A stretch of DNA of 20,653 bases, taken from NCBI GenBank assembly GCA_027343785.1, contig DAHWKF010000115.1, positions 1 to 20,653 of the forward strand, given 5' to 3'. Numbering within the stretch: the stretch's first letter is position 1; each line of letters opens with the position of its first letter. The position numbers and the translations under genes were made by a program. Source of the stretch: Leptospirillum sp. (GTDB lineage: Bacteria > Nitrospirota > Leptospirillia > Leptospirillales > Leptospirillaceae). The notes below the pieces were generated by a model, which had not been told where the DNA came from, made no database searches, and was given only the letters and a program-made list of their open reading frames with translations. This document shows, piece by piece, positions 1 to 7,562 of the stretch.

Positions 1-28
1 ATGACTGTAATTGTTCTATTGGGTCTTT

Positions 29-1405
29 CTATGAGGCCCCGTCTTCGGCGGGGGCCTCGTCGGACGTCCCCGACTTCATTTTTCTGTAAAGCGACGTCCG
101 GTCGACCCGCAGGATTTCGGAGGCGCGGGTGACATTGCCCCCGCATTTCCTGAGCACCTCCTGGATGTACTCCCGCTCAAACCCTTCCCGCGCGTCCCGG
201 AGCGGCAAGACCTCTTCGGACCCCGACGGCGGGGAAACCGTATTTCCCAGCATCTGTCGGATCGCCGAAACATCGATCACCGGATCGGGCACCATGATCA
301 GCAGGCGTTCCACCAGATTTTTCAGCTCCCGGACGTTTCCCGGCCAGGAATACTGGCAGAGCATGTCGGCCGCCTCTTCCGAAAAGTGTTTCGGCTTCAG
401 GCCCTCGTGCTCAACCAGCTCACCGATAAAGTGTTCGAGCAGGAGCGGAATATCTTCCGGCCTTTCCCGGAGCGGTGGAACGGTAATCGGGATGACGTTC
501 AGACGATAGAAAAGGTCGTCCCGGAATTCGCGCTTCCGGATCAGCTCCACCAGATCCTTGTTGGACGCGGCAATGACCCGGACATCCACCGAAACGTCCC
601 TGTTCCCGCCGACTCTCTGGAATTTCTTCTCCTGGAGGACCCGCAAGACCTTGGCCTGAACCGGAAGGCTCATGTCCCCGATCTCGTCGAGGAAAAGGGT
701 TCCGCCCGAAGCCACTTCGAACTTCCCCTTCTTTTGGGTCATCGCTCCCGTAAAAGCCCCTTTTTCATATCCGAACAGTTCGCTCTCGATCAGGTTGTCC
801 GGGATGGCCGCGCAGTTGATATCGATAAATGCCTGGCCATTTCTGGGAGAAAGACGGTGAATCTCCCGGGCGACCAGCTCCTTTCCTGTGCCGTTTTCTC
901 CATGTATCAGCACCCAGCCGTTGGTCGGGCCCGCTTTCTCGATCGCTCCCAGCAAATCCCTGATCACACCGGACTGCCCGATGATCTGGTAATTCCTCTC
1001 GACGATCCGCCTCAGAGACTGATTTTCCTCCTCCAGACTCCTTTGCCGGAGGGCGTTCTGGACCGTGATCAGCACCTTGTCCAGCGAAAAGGGTTTTTCC
1101 ACATAGTCGAAAGCTCCGTTCTTGATGGCGCGGACCGCGGTCTCGATCGTCCCGTGACCGCTCATGACAATGACCTGTGTCCGGGGAAACTTTTCACGGA
1201 TGGCGTTCAGCAGGACAAGACCGTCATCCGGTCCGAGCCAGACATCGAGAAAGACCACCTCCGGCGCATCTTCTTCCAGCTTCCTCAGCCCTTCACCCGC
1301 GGACAGGGCGGTCTGGACCCTGTATCCCTCGTCTGAAAGAATATCTCCCAGGGTTTTCAGAATATTGGGCTCATCGTCAACAATCAGGAGGGTTTCCCGC
1401 GCCAT
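29..1405 (-). CDS. ntrX: NtrX-type sigma-54-dependent response regulator
   Basis: Cytoplasmic transcription activator of the NtrC/NtrX class, 458 residues. It should be phosphorylated by the adjacent kinase and then drive sigma-54 RNA polymerase. Visible domains: REC receiver at about 1-120 with acidic pocket D10/D11 and phospho-acceptor D54 (in FLDVWLG). The AAA+ domain has Walker A GENGTGKE at 169-176, the sigma-54 contact loop GAFTGA at 216-221 and Walker B FLDEIG at about 238-243. A C-terminal Fis-type helix-turn-helix lies around 415-448 (NVTRASEILRVDRTSLYRKM). All hallmark residues are intact and the length is normal for the family. The ATG directly follows the TAA of the kinase gene (TAAATG), with a GGAGGAT ribosome site inside the kinase 3' end, so translation is probably coupled. 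The name ntrX rather than another NtrC paralogue rests on the partner kinase; target genes are unknown. Confidence 0.93.
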   Translation of the reverse strand: MARETLLIVDDEPNILKTLGDILSDEGYRVQTALSAGEGLRKLEEDAPEVVFLDVWLGPDDGLVLLNAIREKFPRTQVIVMSGHGTIETAVRAIKNGAFDYVEKPFSLDKVLITVQNALRQRSLEEENQSLRRIVERNYQIIGQSGVIRDLLGAIEKAGPTNGWVLIHGENGTGKELVAREIHRLSPRNGQAFIDINCAAIPDNLIESELFGYEKGAFTGAMTQKKGKFEVASGGTLFLDEIGDMSLPVQAKVLRVLQEKKFQRVGGNRDVSVDVRVIAASNKDLVELIRKREFRDDLFYRLNVIPITVPPLRERPEDIPLLLEHFIGELVEHEGLKPKHFSEEAADMLCQYSWPGNVRELKNLVERLLIMVPDPVIDVSAIRQMLGNTVSPPSGSEEVLPLRDAREGFEREYIQEVLRKCGGNVTRASEILRVDRTSLYRKMKSGTSDEAPAEDGAS

Positions 1406-3664
1406 TTACCTATCCTCCCGGATCGCGGCCGCCACGGTTTTCTGAACATGTCGGACCGGAAAAACCAAGGAAAAGAGGGCCCCGCCCGAAGAACTTTCCG
1501 AACAGGTGATACTCGCGCCATGCTCTTCCAGGATCCGGTGGACGATCGCGAGCCCCAGCCCCATGCCCTGATGTTTTGTCGAAAAGTGGGGAAGAAAAAT
1601 CCTGTCCATGTATTCCGAAGGAACACCGGGTCCGGTATCTGCAAAAAGAACGGTCACCGTATCCTGTCCCGTGCGGACGGTGATGTCGATACGCCCGGAT
1701 TCCTGCATGGCATTGACCGCATTGTCGAACAGATTGACAAATACACGACGGATGGCGCTTTTGTCCAGAAAGAGCAAAGGGACATCTTCGGGAGCTTCCA
1801 GAACCACCACGATATCCTTGTGGGCCGAACGGTAGAGCCAGGATATGTCGGACAGGATCGGGACGATATCCAGAGACTGGGGGTTGCTGCCGGGAATACG
1901 GGCGAAGGAGGAAAACTCGTCCACCAGGTGCTTCATCCCCTGGACTTCGTCCACGATGGTCTGGATCGCCTCCTGAAAGACCCGCGGAAAATCTTCAGAG
2001 CGGTCCAGGAATTTTTTCTGTAGCCGCTGGGCGGACAACTGGATCGGCGTCAACGGATTTTTGATTTCGTGGGCGACCCTCTGCGCGATCTCACGCCAGG
2101 TCTGGGCTTTCTGCGCTGTGAGAAGAGCCGTGATGTCGTCAAAAACGATCACAACGCCTTCCCCAGGAACGCCTCCGGGATCGGCCAGACGGTTGATCCG
2201 GATCCGGAACGTCTTGACCTGTCCCTCCGGCAGTTCAAACGAGGATTCGACCTCCGGACTTTCGTTCTCCCGGACCCGCTCCACCAGATCCAGAAAGACG
2301 GGAACGGCCGGATGAGCCAGATCCGCCAGCCTCACTCCCAGGGCTTTGTTTCGGGGAAGGGCCAGAAGATCTTCGGCCGAGTGATTGACGGTCGAAATCA
2401 CCCCGTCCCTGTCGACTGAGATCACCCCGGTGCCGATATGTTCAAGGATGGTCTCCGTGTACTCCCTCCGTCTCGCCAGTTCCGAATTCGCCTCCTGCAA
2501 TGTGCGGTTCGAATGGGCCAGATCCTCCGTCATCTGGTTGAAGGAGCGGATCAGGATGGCAAACTCATCCTGACCGGACTCGGGAACGCGGACGGCCAGA
2601 TTGCCTTTCGCCACCTCTTCGGTCGCTTTTTCAAGGGCGCCGATCGGCTCGGTGATTTTCCGGGCCAGGTAAATCCCGAACCAGACGGCTCCGAAAATGA
2701 TGATCAGGGTGATCATCAAAAACAGAAGAAGGTAGGACTCCCGGATGGGGTTCTTGAACTTCTGGAGGGCCTGATAGTCCCGGAAGGCGTGGGTGATGTT
2801 GCGCATCTTCTCCAGAAACCGGCCGGGGACAAAATAGTTGACCACCACCGCCCCCTGGCGGGACAAGGCCCGTTTTCCCCGGGGTCCCGGATAGGCGACG
2901 GGAACGACCGCCCGGATCAAATCCCCCAGCCCCGTCGAATAGACAAAGGCCTCTCCCCCTTTTGCCAGCGCCTGTGCGATCTGATCTCTCGGCAGATCGA
3001 GCAGACGGACGTTCAGGGAATTCACCTGGGCAATTCGAACGGGAATAACGCTAAACGTCTCGCTTCCCGGATGCAGGACATAAAGCTCGACGCCCGCGAG
3101 ATCGTATTCTTTTCTTTTCAGGGATAAAAACGCCTTGAGCACCCCCGGATGACCCACCATCCCGGGACGCACGGACATCTCGTCGGAAATTTCCCGGGCG
3201 ATCAGGACGGTGTTCTCCTTGGTCTGGTTGTAATACCCCTTCGCGACCTCGAGGGAGGAATGCAGGGAGTCGGTGATCGGAAAACTGAACCAGCGCTGGA
3301 CGGAATTGTTCAAAAAACCGCTCGCGACAATGAACAAAAGGACCGAGGGGATCAGGACCATCAACAGAAAAGAGCCGATCAGGCGGGACTTGAACCCGCT
3401 TCCGAAAACGCCCGTCCTCCTGTCCCAGTAGAGTTTCACAATATTCCGGACGAGAACGAGAATCAGGCTGATCGCCAGGATCAGGTCGATATTGAACAGG
3501 AATATGACGATCAGGTGGGAGATCAGACGGGATGAGTAATGGGCGGGAGGCGTCCGCATTTCAAGAAAGGTGGTCAGGAGGGTCAGGACCAGAAAGGAGC
3601 TGATCAGGACAACCGGAGAACGGAGGAACTTTTTCCGGAATTCTGTGGTTTCTTCCACCGGCAC
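1406..3664 (-). CDS. ntrY: NtrY-type membrane sensor histidine kinase
   Basis: Inner-membrane sensor kinase of 752 residues, presumed to phosphorylate the adjacent NtrX. Membrane segments are seen at about 17-35, 48-75 and 92-115, then an extracytoplasmic stretch of some 190 residues, and a fourth segment at about 318-338. This is the NtrY layout. A HAMP region follows (LARKITEPIGALEKA), then a PAS domain at about 405-515. The HisKA motif HEIKNPLTP has its phospho-acceptor at H532. The HATPase_c domain has N box NLFDNAVNAM, G1 DTGPGVP and G2 GMGLGLAIVHRI. Start chosen is GTG at 3664, behind GGGAGAGGAG; no better ATG is near. It sits 14 nt after the AsmA-like gene and abuts ntrX. NtrY proteins have been linked to nitrogen, redox and envelope signals in different bacteria; the ligand here cannot be read from sequence. 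Confidence 0.93.
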   Translation of the reverse strand: MPVEETTEFRKKFLRSPVVLISSFLVLTLLTTFLEMRTPPAHYSSRLISHLIVIFLFNIDLILAISLILVLVRNIVKLYWDRRTGVFGSGFKSRLIGSFLLMVLIPSVLLFIVASGFLNNSVQRWFSFPITDSLHSSLEVAKGYYNQTKENTVLIAREISDEMSVRPGMVGHPGVLKAFLSLKRKEYDLAGVELYVLHPGSETFSVIPVRIAQVNSLNVRLLDLPRDQIAQALAKGGEAFVYSTGLGDLIRAVVPVAYPGPRGKRALSRQGAVVVNYFVPGRFLEKMRNITHAFRDYQALQKFKNPIRESYLLLFLMITLIIIFGAVWFGIYLARKITEPIGALEKATEEVAKGNLAVRVPESGQDEFAILIRSFNQMTEDLAHSNRTLQEANSELARRREYTETILEHIGTGVISVDRDGVISTVNHSAEDLLALPRNKALGVRLADLAHPAVPVFLDLVERVRENESPEVESSFELPEGQVKTFRIRINRLADPGGVPGEGVVIVFDDITALLTAQKAQTWREIAQRVAHEIKNPLTPIQLSAQRLQKKFLDRSEDFPRVFQEAIQTIVDEVQGMKHLVDEFSSFARIPGSNPQSLDIVPILSDISWLYRSAHKDIVVVLEAPEDVPLLFLDKSAIRRVFVNLFDNAVNAMQESGRIDITVRTGQDTVTVLFADTGPGVPSEYMDRIFLPHFSTKHQGMGLGLAIVHRILEEHGASITCSESSSGGALFSLVFPVRHVQKTVAAAIREDR

Positions 3665-3678
3665 GTCTCCTCTCCCTT

Positions 3679-4902
3679 TCAGGAAACCGGTACCCCCATG
3701 AGCCTGTTGGCCAGTTCAATCCATTCGGCCAAAACGCTGGATCGACGCCGAAGGGCAATCTGGCGGCCCATGGTCATTTCGACAGGAACACCCCCAAGGA
3801 GCCGGGACGATTTCCGGCTTTGCCGGAACGTGAGCCTGGCCTGGGGGCGGTCGGTCGACAGGACGGCGTCGAGAGAAGCCGACAGGTCTCCTCCGTTGGC
3901 AAGGGCCGCGGTAAATGGCCGCACTTCCAGCTGCTGTGCGGAAAAACGGGCTTTCAGGAAAACCTGCCGGTATTGTCGGGTGGCGAACCGGACCCGGTGC
4001 CCTTTGACCTGGAGATTCCCCTCCCATCGGGCAGCGGGTCCATGGACATATCCGTCCGCCACAAGCACTCCCGAATAGCTCCCCGCCTTGCCCCCCAAAA
4101 TGGGGGCGAATCCTGCCAGTCCGACCGTTCCGTGGAAAAAGACGTCCAGAAAGGGAACGTCCTGTATCCGGGTCACGTTGCCCTGGATACGAAACCAGGA
4201 CGGCCGCATGGACAGTCCGAGGCGGAAGTCCCGCAGGCTGCCCTTTTCAAAATTTCCGGAAAACCGGACCGCGTCCAGGGTGACCATCCCGCCACCCGTC
4301 CGGACGAAAAGACGGGGCGACAAAAAACGGACCTGGAACCGGTTCATCAGGAAGTTCGAGGAAACCCGGCCGGAAATCCCTGTCATGGCGAGGACGGGGG
4401 GACTCCCTTCCGGTCCCCACGAAACCTGTCCGTCCCGAACACCGAATGAGCGGACGATCGCCCCTCCACCCTTGGGAGACTGGACACCCTCCCGCCATTT
4501 TTCAAAAAATCCCCGGTAGTTGTCGTCTCCCCCGTGAACGACTCCGGTAATCGACGGATGAAAAAACGTCAGATCCCTGAAATCATAGACCCGGTCCAGA
4601 AGGGAGAGGAGGCTCAGGTGCCCTTCCACTTCAGGAAACGAGAACAGGGTCTGCAGACCGCCCCCTTTTCCCATCGGAAACTGGACGAGAATTTGGCGGA
4701 ACGTCACCTTTCCCAGGAGGAGACTCAGGTGGACAGACCCGATCCTCACCTGACCCTGATAGGCCCCCTGGACCGTCTGAACCAGGTCCGCCCGGAGCGT
4801 TCTTTCGAAAGAATGGCGGATTTCCCAGAGACCGGCGACCACAAGGACCACCCCCAGCACCAATAAAAGCAGCAGGGATTTTCCCCGGCCCATTCCTTTC
4901 AA
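3679..4902 (-). CDS. AsmA/DUF748-like membrane-anchored protein
   Basis: Hypothetical protein of about 407 residues. One N-terminal membrane segment (about 9-26, LLLLLVLGVVLVVAGLW) is followed by a predicted periplasmic beta-rich body. The motif order of an N-terminal G.VRIGSVHLSLLLGKVTF strand pair, then FPEVEGHLSLLSLL, then FRDLTFFHPSITGVV resembles AsmA, DUF748 or TamB-like proteins, which are involved in envelope lipid homeostasis. The protein is much shorter than typical AsmA or TamB (600 residues or more). The family call is from this pattern only, not from a defined catalytic motif. Start is TTG at 4902, behind AGGAG that overlaps the TAG stop of the upstream gene; an ATG three codons later has poor spacing. 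It lies between the DUF1844-like gene and ntrY in a tight operon, so it may belong to the envelope process that NtrY senses (inference). Confidence 0.6.
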   Translation of the reverse strand: MKGMGRGKSLLLLLVLGVVLVVAGLWEIRHSFERTLRADLVQTVQGAYQGQVRIGSVHLSLLLGKVTFRQILVQFPMGKGGGLQTLFSFPEVEGHLSLLSLLDRVYDFRDLTFFHPSITGVVHGGDDNYRGFFEKWREGVQSPKGGGAIVRSFGVRDGQVSWGPEGSPPVLAMTGISGRVSSNFLMNRFQVRFLSPRLFVRTGGGMVTLDAVRFSGNFEKGSLRDFRLGLSMRPSWFRIQGNVTRIQDVPFLDVFFHGTVGLAGFAPILGGKAGSYSGVLVADGYVHGPAARWEGNLQVKGHRVRFATRQYRQVFLKARFSAQQLEVRPFTAALANGGDLSASLDAVLSTDRPQARLTFRQSRKSSRLLGGVPVEMTMGRQIALRRRSSVLAEWIELANRLMGVPVS

Positions 4903-4911
4903 TCGAAGCTC

Positions 4912-5562
4912 CTAGCTTTTCCGGTCCTTGAGGCTGACGAAATACATCTTTGCCTGGTAAATCATATCCTTGATATATTCTTTTTCTTCCGCACCGAGGG
5001 CGGATTCGCCTTCGCGAAGGAAGGTGTCCATCAGGTCGATCAGCAATTTCGCCGAATCGAAATCCGGCGCCCTCTCCGGACGTCCTGTCCGGGGATCGAC
5101 GCCCAGGGCGCTGATGGCCATCCCTCCCAGAATGGCCGGGATGTGCCCCAGGCGGGGTGACTCGTCGACCTCGACCGTCCGACTGTCGAGGAGCGCAACG
5201 GGAAGCTTGTCCCGGAAGGCATCCTGGAAAGCCTCCATCAGTCCCAGAAAAAATCGGGCTTCCCGAATATTGAATGTCTGGGCCGGTCGACGGGTTTCCG
5301 GATCGAACGCCAGGTGGTTCAGGACCATGCCGGACAGGATGGCGAAAATCTGGTCGAGCCCGTGGTCGCCCGGAACTTCTCCCGCTTGACGCTCTTTCCC
5401 TGACGGTTCAGGGGAAGATTCCGGAGACGGAGGAGGAACCTCTTCTCTCTTTTCCTCCTTGACGGATGCGGACGGGTCAGGGGATTCCGGCTCATCCAAA
5501 TCAAAACGGGGCCTCCGGTCCGATATAATGATTTCAGGTTCCTTTTCGTCCCTTTCGGCCAT
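4912..5562 (-). CDS. DUF1844-like protein with tandemly duplicated domain
   Basis: First gene of the DUF1844/AsmA-like/ntrYX operon, 216 residues, no signal peptide. Residues 1-66 are charged and rich in Pro, Glu and Ser, probably disordered. Two helical units follow: 71-112 (IFAILSGMVLNHLAFDPET...) and 140-181 (IPAILGGMAISALGVDPRT...). They align without a gap over 42 residues with 16 identities by my count. The C-terminus (EEKEYIKDMIYQAKMYFVSL) resembles the end of DUF1844 proteins, which are usually about 90-120 residues with one such unit. Function is unknown for the family. ATG start behind GAAAGGAC. Its start codon lies close to the divergent marC start, so its promoter must lie inside marC sequence; I could not pick a convincing one. 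Confidence 0.7.
   Translation of the reverse strand: MAERDEKEPEIIISDRRPRFDLDEPESPDPSASVKEEKREEVPPPSPESSPEPSGKERQAGEVPGDHGLDQIFAILSGMVLNHLAFDPETRRPAQTFNIREARFFLGLMEAFQDAFRDKLPVALLDSRTVEVDESPRLGHIPAILGGMAISALGVDPRTGRPERAPDFDSAKLLIDLMDTFLREGESALGAEEKEYIKDMIYQAKMYFVSLKDRKS
5524..5529 (+). promoter_or_regulatory. Candidate -10 element for marC inside the DUF1844-like gene
   Basis: A perfect TATAAT lies 62 nt upstream of the preferred marC start, within the divergent DUF1844-like coding sequence, in otherwise GC-rich DNA. The hexamer at the right distance for a -35 box (TCAAAA, 5501-5506) is poor. It may be a real weak or activated promoter, or a chance match from the Ile-rich codons. Confidence 0.3.
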
Positions 5563-5591
5563 TGTTTGTCCTTTCTCACAGGGAGCTCGCC

Positions 5592-6197
5592 TTGAGCCAC
5601 CGTTTTCTTCTCGCGTTCCTGCCGCTGTTTGTGGCGATTGATCCCCCCGGGATCCTGCCGTTTTTTCTCAGTCTAACACAGGGCCTTCCCGCACCCCAAA
5701 AAAAAGCGATCGCCCGGACCGCTGCCCTGACGGCTTTTTTCCTGAGCCTGCTGTTTGCGCTGGCCGGAAGGACCGTCCTGGACTACCTCGGGTTGACCAT
5801 CTGGGACTTTTCGATTGCCGGCGGCATCCTGCTTCTGGTCCTTTCGATATCCGACCTCCTGAAATCCCAGGAAATGCCTGAAACGACGGACATGACGAGA
5901 CCGTTCCTGTCACGAAGGTCACTGGGGGTCGTCCCACTGGGAATCCCCATCATTGCCGGCCCCGCCACCCTGACCACGGCGCTCACCCTCTCCAAGAGCG
6001 GCCCGCTGTGGGCGGTCATAACGGCGCTTTTCGCCAACATGGTGCTGATCTACCTGCTCCTCTCGCATGGAGAAAAGGTGAACCGGATCGTGGGCAACAC
6101 CCTTTCGACCGCGATCGGAAAAATCTTTTCCCTCCTGCTCGCCGCGATCGCCGTAAGCCTCATACACAAGGGAATCGTGGGGCTGTTGACGCCATAG
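5592..6197 (+). CDS. MarC family integral membrane protein
   Basis: Inner-membrane protein of the MarC (UPF0056) family, about 201 residues, with six hydrophobic segments. The N-terminal FVAIDPPGILPFFLSLTQG is the family signature, followed by a charged loop near the middle, then GIPIIAGPATLTTALTLS and a C-terminal LLLAAIAVSLIHKGI. MarC was once tied to multiple antibiotic resistance in E. coli, but that role was withdrawn; the transported substrate is unknown. The reading frame opens at a TTG at 5562, overlapping the start of the divergent gene. I prefer TTG at 5592, which has AGGGAGC just upstream and begins at the conserved SHRFLLAFLPLF. The gene stands alone before a DUF6941-like gene. 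Confidence 0.85.
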   Translation: MSHRFLLAFLPLFVAIDPPGILPFFLSLTQGLPAPQKKAIARTAALTAFFLSLLFALAGRTVLDYLGLTIWDFSIAGGILLLVLSISDLLKSQEMPETTDMTRPFLSRRSLGVVPLGIPIIAGPATLTTALTLSKSGPLWAVITALFANMVLIYLLLSHGEKVNRIVGNTLSTAIGKIFSLLLAAIAVSLIHKGIVGLLTP

Positions 6198-6209
6198 ATT
6201 CCGGAGAGA

Positions 6210-6238
6210 TTGCCGCGAGAGGTTTTTTACTGCACAAT
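6210..6238 (+). promoter_or_regulatory. Candidate sigma-70-type promoter for the DUF6941-like gene
   Basis: TTGCCG (6210-6215) and CACAAT (6233-6238) are separated by 17 nt in the 92-nt gap after marC. Both boxes match consensus only in part. No terminator-like hairpin with a T-run is visible after marC, so read-through from marC is an alternative. Confidence 0.3.
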
Positions 6239-6289
6239 AGCTTCGCATACCTTAAAAACGGGCTCCTCTCAAAACGAAAGGCGAAAACG

Positions 6290-6721
6290 TTGGCCGACTC
6301 GGATGTTCTCAAGGAAAAATCCACCTTGATGTGCGACGATTTTCGCATCGAAATCACCAGCAAGCTGATCCTGGTCGGCATCTATCCGCCCACGCCGGTG
6401 GTTCCGGTCATCTACACCCCCGGGTTTCCGGTGACCATCCCCTACCTCTGTTTTTTCCAGATGTTCGAGTCGGAACAGGACGGCGTGGCTTCCTTCACCG
6501 CCAGAATCCAGAATCTGGAATCGGGCCGTATGGTGGGCCAGGAGGTCGCCGGCAGGCTCCGGCTCCAGAAAGGACAGATCATCAATCTGCTCCGGTTCGG
6601 CGCCCTCCCGTTCTCCCAGTCCGGATCTTTCGGCCTTTCCACCGTGGTCGAAGGATGCGCCGATCCCTTCACCGCAAATTTTGACGTGAAGCTGTTCACA
6701 CCTCCCCAGCCATCCAACTGA
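6290..6721 (+). CDS. DUF6941-like family protein
   Basis: Small soluble protein of about 143 residues. The stretch STLMCDDFRIEITSKLILVG followed by a hydrophobic, Pro-rich segment is the pattern I recall for DUF6941 proteins (a CDD-x-R-x-E-x-x-x-K-L-x-x-x-G-x-Y core). Their function is unknown. The open frame extends left to 6008 inside marC, but the extra residues look like a shadow of marC. TTG at 6290 leaves a normal leader before the core and has GAAAGGCG upstream; TTG 6326 or ATG 6329 are alternatives that would cut very close to the core. It converges with the methyltransferase gene, leaving a 7-nt gap and no visible terminator. There are no membrane segments or signal peptide. Confidence 0.65.
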   Translation: MADSDVLKEKSTLMCDDFRIEITSKLILVGIYPPTPVVPVIYTPGFPVTIPYLCFFQMFESEQDGVASFTARIQNLESGRMVGQEVAGRLRLQKGQIINLLRFGALPFSQSGSFGLSTVVEGCADPFTANFDVKLFTPPQPSN

Positions 6722-6728
6722 AAAAAGA

Positions 6729-7562
6729 TCAGGCCTGACGTACCAGGACGAACAGATGGTATCGGTTTTCAAGCTCCACCTTTCCCGTGGCGGGGTTCCG
6801 GTGGGGCGCAAACGCCTCCATGGCCTGTTCCAGAAGCTCCTTCTCCCGACCCTCCCCGGCCATCAGAAGGGAGAACCGTCCGGTCCCGACAAGCGCTTTT
6901 GCGGCGGCGACGGTATCGGGAAAGCGGAAGACGATCCGGTCCGACACCACCCGGTCGACCGTCAGCCCCGCCGTCCTGCCGTGGTGTTCGAACCACGCGC
7001 TCCTCCCCGCGGAGTAAGGGGATTCCAGCGGGGGAATCTGGCCCTTGTAGGCATAAGGCCAGTTGTCGATGACTTTCCGTGAAACGGCTCCAAGGGCTGT
7101 TTCTTCCGGCCTCCCCCAAGCCGAAAAACCGTACCTCCCTCCCGGCTTGAGTATCCGCGAGATCGTCTGAATCTGGGAGGCAGGGTCCCGGGAAAAGATC
7201 GTTCCCATGGAAGAGACGACGGTGCCGAAACTTTCCGGGGCAAAAGGCAAAAAATCCTGATCCGCCACGACGCCGAAACAACCGGCCGCGGTTTTTCGCG
7301 CAAATTCCACCATCCGTAGCGAAAAGTCGCAACCGACGGCCTCCGGAAACCCGCTTTTCGGCCGGAGGGCCGAAAGGACCGTTCCGGGGCCGCACGCCAG
7401 GTCCAGAACGGGAAAAGGCGGAAGGGGGGAAAGCAGATCCGCCAGGCGGCCGGCGATTTCCCCCAGATGAATCCCGAGCCCCTCCCTGTACCGGGGAGCC
7501 GCCTGTTCCCACCCCATCCGGATGGGGGTGACGTCATTCTCCTGCCGTGGCTCCATCCGCAT
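6729..7562 (-). CDS. Class I SAM-dependent methyltransferase
   Basis: Cytoplasmic methyltransferase of 277 residues with a Rossmann-type SAM domain. Motif I VLDLACGPGT lies at about 53-61, the acidic residue ending beta-2 is D79 (GCDFS), and a motif II-like ADQDFLPF lies near 100-107. Motif III is represented by ILKPGGRYGFSAWG. The layout resembles UbiE/Coq5-type or Methyltransf_11/25 enzymes, but the substrate cannot be inferred. ATG at 7562 overlaps the queA stop as TAATG and is preceded by AAGGGAGA, so it is likely translated together with queA. I know of no direct link to queuosine synthesis; co-transcription may only reflect compact gene order. A second in-frame ATG two codons on is also possible. 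Confidence 0.85.
   Translation of the reverse strand: MRMEPRQENDVTPIRMGWEQAAPRYREGLGIHLGEIAGRLADLLSPLPPFPVLDLACGPGTVLSALRPKSGFPEAVGCDFSLRMVEFARKTAAGCFGVVADQDFLPFAPESFGTVVSSMGTIFSRDPASQIQTISRILKPGGRYGFSAWGRPEETALGAVSRKVIDNWPYAYKGQIPPLESPYSAGRSAWFEHHGRTAGLTVDRVVSDRIVFRFPDTVAAAKALVGTGRFSLLMAGEGREKELLEQAMEAFAPHRNPATGKVELENRYHLFVLVRQA

Noticed and set aside
1..28. Possible gene or terminator before ntrX ends
   Set aside because: Only 28 A/T-rich bases are visible; nothing can be supported.
386..1336. Long plus-strand open frame opposite ntrX
   Set aside because: Antisense shadow; the opposite strand encodes a fully conserved response regulator.
6008..6289. N-terminal extension of the DUF6941-like protein into marC
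   Set aside because: It overlaps the conserved MarC 3' end in another frame and has shadow-type composition.
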